IMG/VR virus record: IMGVR_UViG_3300025816_000034
Coordinates: 1-36,993 of that record
DNA length: 36,993 nt
Strand: one strand, 5' to 3'
Origin: a virus
The first letter of the stretch is position 1. Every line of letters starts with the position of its first letter. Shown here one piece after another: positions 7,136-17,500 of this stretch. The notes beneath the pieces are model-generated. The model was not told where the DNA came from, searched no databases, and was given only the letters and a program-made list of their open reading frames with translations. Made by a program: the position numbers and the translations under genes.

Positions 7136-10082
7136 TAAACAGCTAAATCCCGCACTAACAGGTTCGTTTACACTAAGTGGAAGTCTCTTAGGTAATACGG
7201 TATCTTCTGCGTCTTTTGGTGCTCTTGATGTAGATGGTACATTAAAATTAGGTGCATTTGCTGATGTATCTGCTTCGTTAGCAGCTGCTGTAGCTGGTGG
7301 TGATAATTTAGGAAACCATACAGCAACACAAGATTTAAATATAAATGGTAAAGCAATAAAAAATGTTTTACATATAAGTGCTAGTGGCAATATAAGTAGT
7401 TCAATATCATCAACTGGTTCATTTGGACACTTGATGGTTGGTGGTGGTAACTTCACATCTGCTTCACTTGCTTCAGGTGGAAGTGGTGTTGGGTTTCCTT
7501 TTACTGGTTCTGCTGGTATACAAGGTGATTTGTATGTTACAGGTAATGTAACTGGTAGTGGTGGTACTTTTCTAAATGTTATTTCTGCTGGAAATATTAG
7601 TGGTTCAGCAGTATCTACTGGTTCATTTGGTCATGTTATGGTTGGTGGGAATAACTTTACAACAGCTGTTTCATCATCTGCAGCTGCTAGTGGTTTTGGA
7701 GCTGGTGGCGGAGGTGGTAGTGGAACTGGTATATTCGCTGCTACTGGTTCTGATATGTCTACCTCAAATAATTTACAGATTAGTGGTTCAATGAAGATTT
7801 CAGGTTCACAGCAATCTACATCTATATCTGCTAATAATATACAAAATGGATATCCTACTTCAAATAACTGGAAAGAAAGTTTGGATGGAAGTTATTTCAA
7901 TAATTTTGATAATACAACTCATGTAAGTGAAATACTAAGATTTATTGCGGGTGCTATGAGTCATTCTTTGAATGTCGCAGATGCTGCACCAAATACAAAA
8001 ACATACGGTAGTGTAACTGCCACACATACAGACGGAAGTGAAACTTCAAAGAGTTCTTTACTAAATGGTGTGTTAGGTTCTACATATGAAAATGCTAGAT
8101 TATCATCAGCTTGGACTGGTTCAGCATTTATAGATATGGGTGAGACTGGTTCTTACAAAGAAGCATTAGATTATTTGGAACTAAAAGGTTGGGTACAATC
8201 AAGTGATAGGGGAACTAGTGATGACGATGTAGGAACTAATCCATTTCATGGTACTTATGCTTCTAGAATACCATCATCTAATATTACTACACAAGCAACA
8301 TTTGGAACATTTAGTCATACACTAGCAGCTAATACTGCTGGTTCAACAGCAGTTAGTAGTAACGGAAGTTTCTTTGGATTAGGTGGATTGAATAGTGGTG
8401 CTGCTAGTGCATTGAAAGTTAGGGTAATAGCTAGTCAATCATTTAGTGATAACTATGCTGACCAAACACCAGACGGAAACTCTACTTTTTCAACATCATC
8501 TATTGTAAATTATACGACAAGTGCTTTTGGAACATCAGGTGATGGTTTATCGATAGGTAAAATTATAACAGCACAACCTGCAGTTATTCCATCAGCATTT
8601 CAAGATGGTGACTTTAGTGTTGCTGGTGCTTTGAGTGGTAGGAGATACACTGGTGGTGCTACATCTGCTACTAACATATCTGCTTCAGGTTACTATGCTT
8701 ATACTGGAATAAAAGCTGGTATAGCAACTGGTAGTCAATCTACATTTACATTTCAAGATGGCTCAGATTCAAGTACTAGATTTTATTTATATACAGGTGG
8801 CATAACAACCGATATTACAGACTCACAACCAACTTGTGTTGTTACTAGTTCTCTAACTAGAACCGGATTTTCTGCAACATCAAAAAGTTTGAGTGGTGCT
8901 CCATATCTATTGACTACAACTTATACTCACAAATGGGAATCTGAAGTAACTAAGTCTTTCGATCCAGCATTTGGATATTCGACAAATATTTTAGTCAACA
9001 GTAATCCAACAGACCAATGGGATAATATTGGTTCGACTACTCTAAGTAACACTACAACTACTGTTGCTAATACTGGCGTGTCTTCTACTGGGGCAAATAA
9101 TTATGTAATAGATTCAACTAAAACTACAAAGAGAACCAGTGGACAGAGCCCAAATATATCTGATATAGCAGTTGCTAGCTCTTCATTTAGTTTTACACTT
9201 GACAGTAATAGTGAGAATGTAGGACAAAATAGAACAAGTAATAATACTTTAAATTATAATCTAACATTTAGAACCACAGGTAGAAATTGGAAGAATAGTT
9301 CACAGACAGCTAATAGTTCTACTATAAATTTTTATAACGCAGCTTTATTTAGTCAAGCATCAAGTAGTGGTAGTATGGCTATCTACAGTAGAGCTCAAGG
9401 ATATGATTCAAATACTTTACAAGATACCACAGAAACATTTACAGGTGAAGATTTTAGAATAGTATTAGATAATAATGTAACTACATTCAATGGTTCATAC
9501 TTTACAACTGATTCATTCAAAACAAATGATGAAGGTGATGCTGTTATAGGACAATATGATTTACAAGTAAAACCAGATTATTTGGTAAATCCAACTGGTA
9601 GTTATGGGTATTGGTTTACTGGAAATAGTTTAGCTGCTAGTAGTACTGATTACAGATTTTATATAAGAAGATTTCAGAAGTCTTCTGGCACAAAAACAAG
9701 TATGACTGTAAATCTTAGCAGTAAAACATTGGTTGCGTGGAATGCTACAACTGATGGAATCTCTTGTGCTTTGATTCTAAAGAGTGGTACAAGTGCAGGA
9801 AGTAACACAGATATATCAACTTGTAGATTATTCGACCCAAGTGCTACTGTTAGTAACTTGATAGAGGCTGGTGTTAGTGCTGATAATATCAAAAACCCAT
9901 TCACTTCTGATATAGATTTATATGGTAATACTGGTGGAAGTATAAGTAGTGGAACATATACAGTACCAATGAGAAACTCAGATGGAATGTTTTTGGATGA
10001 TAGTGATAACGAACTTTATGTAGTGGTGAGATATAAGGGAGACCCTGCACCAATACAACAAATTACATTGAGCTTTAGTTAG
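7119..10082 (+). CDS. Large tail-fibre-like structural protein
   Basis: 987 aa, rich in Ser, Thr, Gly and Asn, nearly Cys-free, and beta-predicted throughout, as expected for a phage fibre or adhesin. The N-terminal 190 residues hold three copies of a module of about 28 residues: 27-55 (VSSASFGALDVDG...SASLA), 91-118 (ISSSISSTGSFGHLMVGGGNFTSASLA) and 159-184 (ISGSAVSTGSFGHVMVGGNNF). A Gly-rich hinge (GFGAGGGGGSG, about 192-202) then leads into about 780 residues without obvious repeats. The last segment (RNSDGMFLDDSDNELYVVVRYKGD) looks like a compact beta domain. No S74 chaperone domain is present. The same module occurs in the collagen fibre and the 76-aa protein, suggesting shared attachment or assembly. 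The start has a weak purine-rich site (AGAGA). Receptor binding is inferred only. Confidence 0.7.
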   Translation: MARIDSKQLNPALTGSFTLSGSLLGNTVSSASFGALDVDGTLKLGAFADVSASLAAAVAGGDNLGNHTATQDLNINGKAIKNVLHISASGNISSSISSTGSFGHLMVGGGNFTSASLASGGSGVGFPFTGSAGIQGDLYVTGNVTGSGGTFLNVISAGNISGSAVSTGSFGHVMVGGNNFTTAVSSSAAASGFGAGGGGGSGTGIFAATGSDMSTSNNLQISGSMKISGSQQSTSISANNIQNGYPTSNNWKESLDGSYFNNFDNTTHVSEILRFIAGAMSHSLNVADAAPNTKTYGSVTATHTDGSETSKSSLLNGVLGSTYENARLSSAWTGSAFIDMGETGSYKEALDYLELKGWVQSSDRGTSDDDVGTNPFHGTYASRIPSSNITTQATFGTFSHTLAANTAGSTAVSSNGSFFGLGGLNSGAASALKVRVIASQSFSDNYADQTPDGNSTFSTSSIVNYTTSAFGTSGDGLSIGKIITAQPAVIPSAFQDGDFSVAGALSGRRYTGGATSATNISASGYYAYTGIKAGIATGSQSTFTFQDGSDSSTRFYLYTGGITTDITDSQPTCVVTSSLTRTGFSATSKSLSGAPYLLTTTYTHKWESEVTKSFDPAFGYSTNILVNSNPTDQWDNIGSTTLSNTTTTVANTGVSSTGANNYVIDSTKTTKRTSGQSPNISDIAVASSSFSFTLDSNSENVGQNRTSNNTLNYNLTFRTTGRNWKNSSQTANSSTINFYNAALFSQASSSGSMAIYSRAQGYDSNTLQDTTETFTGEDFRIVLDNNVTTFNGSYFTTDSFKTNDEGDAVIGQYDLQVKPDYLVNPTGSYGYWFTGNSLAASSTDYRFYIRRFQKSSGTKTSMTVNLSSKTLVAWNATTDGISCALILKSGTSAGSNTDISTCRLFDPSATVSNLIEAGVSADNIKNPFTSDIDLYGNTGGSISSGTYTVPMRNSDGMFLDDSDNELYVVVRYKGDPAPIQQITLSFS

Positions 10083-10091
10083 GAGTAAATT

Positions 10092-10928
10092 GTGAGTATA
10101 GACCAAACAAAAAAATCGAATAGACTGCTTGGTAACAGAAGATTTACCAGTGATGCTCTAAGTACTTCTCAAGAATCATTTACTAATGTACTTGATATAA
10201 ATGCTAATGAGGTTTATACGCAAGCAAAATTTATACCTACTGGTTCGTTACCATTTAGTGGAAGCTCACAGCAACAAAGTACATATACAAGTGGTAGTAA
10301 CGATGTCCTAAAATACTATTATAGACAGAAACTCACTAAGTCTAATGTAGCTAATGATGTATTTTTCTTTATGTTTCCAACTGGAAGTGACAGTGGAGTT
10401 ACTCCTCAGTTGGTACAAGATGGCCAACAAGGAAGTTTTATCTCACCTAAGTATTCAGTCTCATCATTAGCAAATGCTAATACTGAAGATACTACGCCAG
10501 GATATGGAGTAAAGGTATTCAAATCAACATCATTGAATAGTGGTTCGCTTGGAAATGAAAGTATTGTTTCTGCTAATGATTATCAATTTGATTATAAGAC
10601 TGGTGTACTACAATTTGAAACTGCTTTAGCATCTAACCAATATGTTTATATGACAGCAAATCAATATGTTGGTAAAACACTACAAACAGATACTTCCATC
10701 GGTGGTGGTGGTGGAACTAGCGTAACTGCTAATCCTGGTGTTAGTGGTAGTGGACAATTGAACACAATTACGATTGGTGGTAGTAGTTTTGCTATTGGTT
10801 CAGGTGCTCAATTAGATAACTTTTTTGAACAAGATGGAAATGGTGATGTGATGCCAACAAATCAAAATGATGCTATAGGGATATTTTATGAATACGATGA
10901 TAATAATGACTTACAGCCAGTTGCTTAG
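10092..10928 (+). CDS. Virion structural protein of the fibre block, unknown function
   Basis: 278 aa starting at GTG, 9 nt after the fibre stop, with a clear AGGAG Shine-Dalgarno. Residues 1-60 are polar (KKSNRLLGNRRFTSDALSTSQESFTNVLDINANEVYTQ). Residues 85-205 form a beta-rich domain ending VSANDYQFDYKTGVLQFETALASNQYVYMTANQYVG, a pattern in which a value is produced 'from a stretch of text' of alternating strands typical of phage appendage proteins. A poly-Gly linker (GGGGG at about 205) joins a small C-terminal part (TITIGGSSFAIGSG) and an acidic tail. I do not recognise a named family. Its place and composition suggest a fibre-associated or baseplate-distal virion component. Confidence 0.55.
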   Translation: MSIDQTKKSNRLLGNRRFTSDALSTSQESFTNVLDINANEVYTQAKFIPTGSLPFSGSSQQQSTYTSGSNDVLKYYYRQKLTKSNVANDVFFFMFPTGSDSGVTPQLVQDGQQGSFISPKYSVSSLANANTEDTTPGYGVKVFKSTSLNSGSLGNESIVSANDYQFDYKTGVLQFETALASNQYVYMTANQYVGKTLQTDTSIGGGGGTSVTANPGVSGSGQLNTITIGGSSFAIGSGAQLDNFFEQDGNGDVMPTNQNDAIGIFYEYDDNNDLQPVA

Positions 10929-10960
10929 GATGAAAAATGAACAAAGAATTTAAAAATCTA

Positions 10961-10971
10961 ATATTTATATA
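10961..10971 (+). promoter_or_regulatory. Putative late promoter, ATATTTATATA motif
   Basis: Core TATTTATA at 10962-10969, followed by an AGGAGAATAAC Shine-Dalgarno and the ATG at 10988. It would drive the unit that contains the collagen fibre. The preceding gap of 59 nt holds nothing else apparent. Confidence 0.55.
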
Positions 10972-10987
10972 TAATTAGGAGAATAAC

Positions 10988-11218
10988 ATGGCCACAAAAA
11001 ATATAGTACCAAGAGCTAATGCTGAAGGTGGTATTGGGACTGCTAATAAGGGATGGGCTTCAGGCTCATTTTATAACATAGCTGTATCAACACAAATAAG
11101 TGGCTCAGCTGCCACAAGTGCTTCATTTGGAAGAATTGATGCTAGTGGAAAAATTATAGAAAATGGTACATCAGTAACAGATCATGGCACTGCTATGGCA
11201 ATAGTCTTTGGAGGATAG
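10988..11218 (+). CDS. Small fibre-module protein
   Basis: 76 aa. Residues 5-30 (NIVPRANAEGGIGTANKGWASGSFYNIAVS) look like the 'LGTS.K.W..(V/I)Y' repeat found in many phage tail fibres. Residues 36-57 (ISGSAATSASFGRIDASGKI) are another copy of the STGSFG module shared with the large fibres. It is thus a stand-alone pairing of two fibre motifs, possibly a connector or decoration subunit. It is first in its transcription unit and has a strong Shine-Dalgarno. Its stop codon is 3 nt before the next start, so translation is likely coupled. Confidence 0.6.
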   Translation: MATKNIVPRANAEGGIGTANKGWASGSFYNIAVSTQISGSAATSASFGRIDASGKIIENGTSVTDHGTAMAIVFGG

Positions 11219-11220
11219 AT

Positions 11221-11544
11221 ATGGCTAACACTTTTAAAAATGCAGCTGTTGCTGTAGGAAATACTAACACAACACTTTATACTTGTCCAGCAGCTACATC
11301 TGCTGTAGTACACGCAGTTTTTATTAGTAATGTGGATGGAACTAACGATGCATCGGTAGATTTATTCGTTACTGATAATAGTGCTGGTAGTGATTTTCAT
11401 CTGATGAAGACAGTAAATGTTCCAGCAGATTCTAGTTTGATTATAGAAAAACCAATAAATTTAGAAGCATCTGATATACTAAAAATAAAGGCTTCCGCTA
11501 GTGGCGATTTAGAAGCATTTGCTAGTGTATTAGAAATGACATAG
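11221..11544 (+). CDS. Small beta-sandwich structural protein, unknown role
   Basis: 107 aa, with alternating strands and no Cys pair. The order is FKNAAVAVGNTNTTLYTCPAATSAVVHAVFISN at the start, then DGTNDASVDLFVTDNSAG, then VNVPADSSLIIEKPINLEASDILKIKAS and a final SVLEMT. This resembles small proteins often found beside tail-fibre genes in marine phages, where the function is not known. The final part suggests a closed beta-sandwich. It starts 2 nt after the preceding stop and lies 9 nt before the collagen fibre, so a cap, adaptor or tip role at the fibre is a reasonable guess. Confidence 0.6.
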   Translation: MANTFKNAAVAVGNTNTTLYTCPAATSAVVHAVFISNVDGTNDASVDLFVTDNSAGSDFHLMKTVNVPADSSLIIEKPINLEASDILKIKASASGDLEAFASVLEMT

Positions 11545-11553
11545 AGAGACTAA

Positions 11554-14500
11554 ATGAGTAAAATTAAATACCTAGGAAAAGAAATATTTACTGCTGATGT
11601 TGAATTCAAAGGCAACATTAGTCAGTCAGCAGCATCTACTGGTTCATTCGGAACCCTAAAAATTGATGGTGGAAGTTTTACATCTGCTTCACTTGCTACA
11701 GCTGTAGATGGTGTTCCAGGTTCACAAGGTACAACTGGTATTCAAGGTACTACAGGGTTACAAGGTACTACAGGTACTCAAGGTACAATTGGTACACAAG
11801 GTACAACTGGACTTCAAGGTATTCAAGGAATACAAGGAATAACTGGTACTCAAGGAACCAATGGAACGCAAGGTACAATTGGAACACAGGGTACAATTGG
11901 TTTACAAGGAACTACTGGTACACAAGGTACGAATGGAACTCAAGGTACAATAGGTATACAAGGTACAATTGGAACTCAAGGTACTACTGGTGCTCAAGGT
12001 ATTCAAGGTATCCAAGGAGAACAAGGAACTCAAGGAACAACTGGTACTCAAGGAACAACTGGTACTCAAGGAACTACAGGTTTACAAGGTACAATAGGTA
12101 CGCAAGGAACTAATGGAATACAGGGTACTATTGGTACTCAAGGTACAAACGGAACTCAAGGAACTCAAGGTATTCAAGGTATTCAAGGAATACAAGGAAT
12201 TCAGGGTATAACTGGTACACAAGGTACAAATGGTACGCAGGGAACAATCGGAATTCAAGGTACAAATGGTACACAAGGAACTACTGGTATTCAAGGTACG
12301 AATGGTATCCAAGGAACTATTGGTACGCAGGGAACAACTGGTGCTCAAGGTATCCAAGGAATACAAGGTGTTCAAGGTATTCAAGGAGAACAAGGAACTC
12401 AAGGTACAAATGGTATTCAAGGAACTATTGGAACCCAAGGTACAACTGGTACTCAAGGTACGAATGGAACTCAAGGAACTAATGGTACTCAAGGTACAAA
12501 CGGAACTCAAGGAACTACAGGCTTACAAGGAACCACTGGTGCTCAAGGTATTCAGGGCATTCAAGGTATCCAAGGTGTACAAGGTATACAAGGTGTAAAA
12601 GGAACTCAAGGTACAATCGGAACTCAGGGTACGACTGGATTACAAGGAACCACTGGATTACAAGGAACAACTGGTACTCAAGGTACCAATGGTACACAAG
12701 GAACTATTGGAACTCAAGGAACTATTGGAACGCAGGGTACGACTGGTGCTCAAGGTATTCAAGGAATTCAAGGAGAACAAGGTACTCAAGGCACAAAAGG
12801 TACACAAGGAACTACAGGTTTACAAGGAACAATTGGTACACAAGGTACAACTGGAACTCAAGGTACAATCGGAACTCAAGGAACAACAGGCGCTCAAGGT
12901 ATCCAAGGAATACAAGGTGTTCAAGGAATCCAAGGAGAACAAGGTACTCAAGGCACAAAAGGTACACAAGGAACTACAGGCTTACAAGGAACAATTGGTA
13001 CTCAAGGAACTAATGGAACCCAAGGTACAACTGGAACCCAAGGAACAACAGGCGCTCAAGGTATCCAAGGTATCCAAGGAGTTCAAGGTATTCAAGGAGA
13101 ACAAGGTACTCAAGGTACAATTGGAATTCAAGGAACTATAGGCTTACAAGGAACAATTGGTACTCAAGGAACTAATGGTACACAGGGAACAACTGGTGCT
13201 CAAGGTATTCAAGGTATTCAAGGTATTCAAGGTGGAATAGGAACTCAAGGTACAACAGGCACACAAGGAACTGATGGTTTACAAGGAACTATTGGAGCCC
13301 AAGGTATAACTGGTACACAAGGTACGAATGGAACTCAAGGTACAATCGGTACTCAAGGTACTGATGGTTTACAAGGTACAACTGGTGCTCAAGGTATCCA
13401 AGGAATTCAAGGTATACAAGGTATAAAAGGTACTCAAGGTACAATTGGTACACAAGGAACAAATGGGTTACAAGGAACAATTGGTACACAAGGAACAATT
13501 GGTACACAAGGAACAATTGGTACACAAGGAACTACAGGTTTACAAGGAACCACTGGTGCTCAAGGTATTCAAGGTATACAAGGAATTCAAGGCATTCAAG
13601 GTATACAAGGAATTCAAGGAGAACAAGGAACTCAAGGTACAATCGGTACTCAAGGAACGATTGGATTACAAGGAACCATTGGTCTACAAGGTACAACTGG
13701 AACGCAGGGAACCATCGGTACTCAAGGTACTACTGGTGCTCAAGGTATTCAAGGTATTCAAGGAATTCAGGGTATCCAAGGAGAACAAGGTACTCAAGGA
13801 ACAATTGGTACGCAGGGTACAATCGGTACTCAAGGTACTCAAGGAGAAAAGGGAATTCAAGGAACCAATGGTATACAAGGAACTATTGGAACTCAAGGAA
13901 CAACAGGCGCTCAAGGAATACAAGGTATTCAAGGAATTCAAGGTATACAAGGAGAAAAAGGTACACAAGGAACTACGGGTACACAAGGAACTACTGGTGA
14001 GGGTGGTGTTCAAGGTACACAAGGTATAACTGGTATTCAAGGAACAAATGGTACTCAAGGTACCATCGGAACCCAAGGAACAACAGGCGCTCAAGGAATT
14101 CAAGGTATACAAGGAGAGCAAGGTACACAAGGAACTACTGGTACTCAAGGTACAAATGGAACTCAAGGTACAACTGGTGCTCAAGGAATCCAAGGAATCC
14201 AAGGAATTCAAGGTATACAAGGTAAATTAGGAACTCAAGGTACGAATGGTACTCAAGGAACAATAGGACTTCAAGGTACGACTGGTGCTCAAGGTATCCA
14301 AGGCATTCAAGGAGAACAAGGTACTCAAGGTACAATTGGAACTCAAGGAACAAATGGTACTCAAGGAACAATAGGTACACAAGGTACTTCAGGCGAAGGA
14401 ACTCAAGGAACTACTGGTTTACAAGGTACAATCGGTACTCAAGGAACAACAGGCGCTCAAGGAATTCAAGGAATACAAGGTATACAAGGTGTAAAAGGTA

Positions 14501-17500
14501 CACAAGGTACTACTGGCGAAGATGGAACTCAAGGTACAAAAGGTATACAAGGTACAACTGGGGAATTAGGTATACAAGGAACCAATGGTACACAAGGAAC
14601 TATTGGAACGCAGGGTACGACTGGCGCTCAAGGAATTCAAGGCATACAAGGAATACAAGGTATACAAGGTGTAAAAGGTACACAAGGTACTACTGGAACC
14701 CAAGGAACTACTGGTGAAGGAATCCAAGGAACTACAGGTACACAAGGAACTACTGGTAGTTTAGGTACACAAGGTACAACTGGTTTACAAGGAACAACTG
14801 GTGCTCAAGGAATTCAAGGAATTCAGGGTATACAAGGTATTCAAGGTGGAGTAGGTGTTCAAGGTACTAATGGTACACAAGGTACACTTGGTACTCAAGG
14901 TACAATTGGTACACAAGGAACAAATGGTGCTCAAGGAATTCAAGGTATTCAAGGAGAACAAGGAACTCAAGGTACGAAAGGTACACAAGGTACTACTGGA
15001 ACCCAAGGAACAACAGGCGCTCAAGGTATTCAAGGAGTCCAAGGTATCCAAGGTGAAACTGGTGAAACTGGTACACAAGGAACTACAGGATTACAAGGAA
15101 CAATAGGACTTCAAGGTACAACTGGTGCTCAAGGTATCCAAGGTATTCAAGGTGTCCAAGGTATTCAAGGTGGTGCTGGTACACAAGGAACCAATGGTAC
15201 TCAAGGAACAATAGGTACTCAAGGTACTACTGGTGCTCAAGGAATTCAAGGTATACAAGGTATTCAAGGTATCCAAGGTATACAAGGTGTGAAGGGTACT
15301 CAAGGTACTGATGGTGAACAAGGTACTCAAGGTACAAAAGGTATACAAGGTACAACTGGTGAAACTGGTACACAAGGAACTACAGGTTTACAAGGTACGA
15401 CTGGTGCTCAAGGTATTCAAGGAATTCAAGGTATACAAGGTGTAAAGGGTACGCAGGGAACAATCGGAACTCAAGGTACAACTGGTGAGACTGGTACACA
15501 AGGTACAACTGGTTTACAAGGAACAACTGGTGCTCAAGGTATTCAGGGTATTCAAGGAGTTCAAGGTGAAACTGGCGAAGATGGTACGCAGGGAACTACT
15601 GGAACTCAAGGAACTACTGGTTTACAAGGTACAAACGGAACTCAAGGTACAACTGGCATTCAAGGCACGACTGGTGCTCAAGGTATTCAAGGAATACAAG
15701 GAATTCAAGGTAAAATAGGAACTCAAGGTACCAATGGTGTACAAGGAACACAAGGTGAGAGTGGAACTCAAGGAACTACAGGCGCTCAAGGTGTTCAAGG
15801 AATTCAAGGTGTTCAAGGTATTCAAGGACAAATTGGAACTCAAGGTACGAATGGTACTCAAGGAACAAATGGAACTCAAGGTACTCAAGGAGAACAAGGC
15901 ACACAAGGAACTACTGGGGCTCAAGGTATTCAAGGAATACAAGGTATCCAAGGCATTCAAGGTGGAGTAGGTACTCAAGGTACTAATGGTACTCAAGGTA
16001 CTAATGGTACTCAAGGTACAATTGGAACTCAAGGAACCACTGGAACTCTTGGAACCACTGGTCCTCAAGGTATACAAGGTATACAAGGTATCCAAGGAGA
16101 ACAAGGAACTCAAGGTACTAATGGTGTACAAGGAACTATCGGTACACAGGGAACAACTGGTGCTCAAGGTATTCAAGGAATACAAGGTGTCCAAGGTGTA
16201 AAGGGTACACAAGGAACAACTGGAGATGGTGGTACTCAAGGTACTAATGGTACTCAAGGTACAATTGGAACTCAAGGAACAATCGGAACACAAGGTACTC
16301 AAGGTGTCGCTGGAACCCAAGGTACGACTGGTTCTCAAGGAATACAAGGAATTCAGGGCTTACAAGGAATCAAAGGTACACAAGGAACCCAAGGTATTAC
16401 TGGTACACAAGGAACTGAAGGTAATTTCGGTGGTGTTAGTTTTGCTTATACATTCGATGATGGTATTACAGAAGCTGATCCAGGTGATGGTGAACTGAGA
16501 CTGGGACATAGTGGATTGGAAGGTCAGGATTCAGCAGTTAGAATGTGGATAGATGATGAAGATGCGAATGGTATTGATATTCAGGCATTCTTAAGGACTG
16601 TAGATGATTCTAATAGTTCTCCAAAAGGGCATATAAGACTTTCTAAAAAGACTGATAGTAGTAAGTTCCTAATATATAGCATAACAAGTGTAACAGAAGA
16701 TAGTGGATATTTTGATTTTGTAATATCCAATTTAGCGTCATCTAGTCCGTCTCCGCTCAATAACGGAAATGATATCATAGTTTCTTTTCAGAGAACAGGA
16801 GATAAAGGAACTCAAGGTACAAAAGGTACTCAAGGAACTACTGGTGCTCAAGGTATACAAGGTATTCAAGGCCTACAAGGTTTACAAGGTATAAAAGGAA
16901 CTCAAGGAACTACTGGTTCAACTGGTAGTCAAGGTATACAAGGAATTCAAGGAGAACAAGGCACTCAAGGTACGAATGGTATTCAAGGAACTATTGGAAC
17001 TCAAGGAACCACTGGTGCTCAAGGTATTCAAGGCATCCAAGGAAAACAAGGAACTCAAGGTACCAATGGAACACAAGGTACGAATGGTGCTCAAGGTATT
17101 CAAGGAGTTCAAGGTATTCAAGGTGAAACTGGTGACGATGGTGTCCAAGGTACTAATGGTATTCAAGGAACAATTGGTATTCAAGGAACTACTGGTGCTC
17201 AAGGTATCCAAGGTATACAGGGTATTCAAGGTGGAGTAGGTGTTCAAGGTACTAATGGTACTCAAGGAACACAAGGTATAAAAGGTACACAAGGTACGAA
17301 TGGTACTCAAGGTACTCAAGGTGGTGGGGGAACTCAAGGAACTACTGGAACTCAAGGAACCACTGGTGCTCAAGGTATTCAAGGAATACAAGGAATACAA
17401 GGAATTCAAGGTGTAAAGGGAACTCAAGGTACAAATGGTATCCAAGGAACAATTGGTACTCAAGGAACTACTGGTGCTCAAGGTATCCAAGGTATACAGG

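Noticed and set aside
7094-7456. Minus-strand ORF of 120 codons
   Set aside because: Antisense to the start of the fibre gene, with no start signal or recognisable protein.
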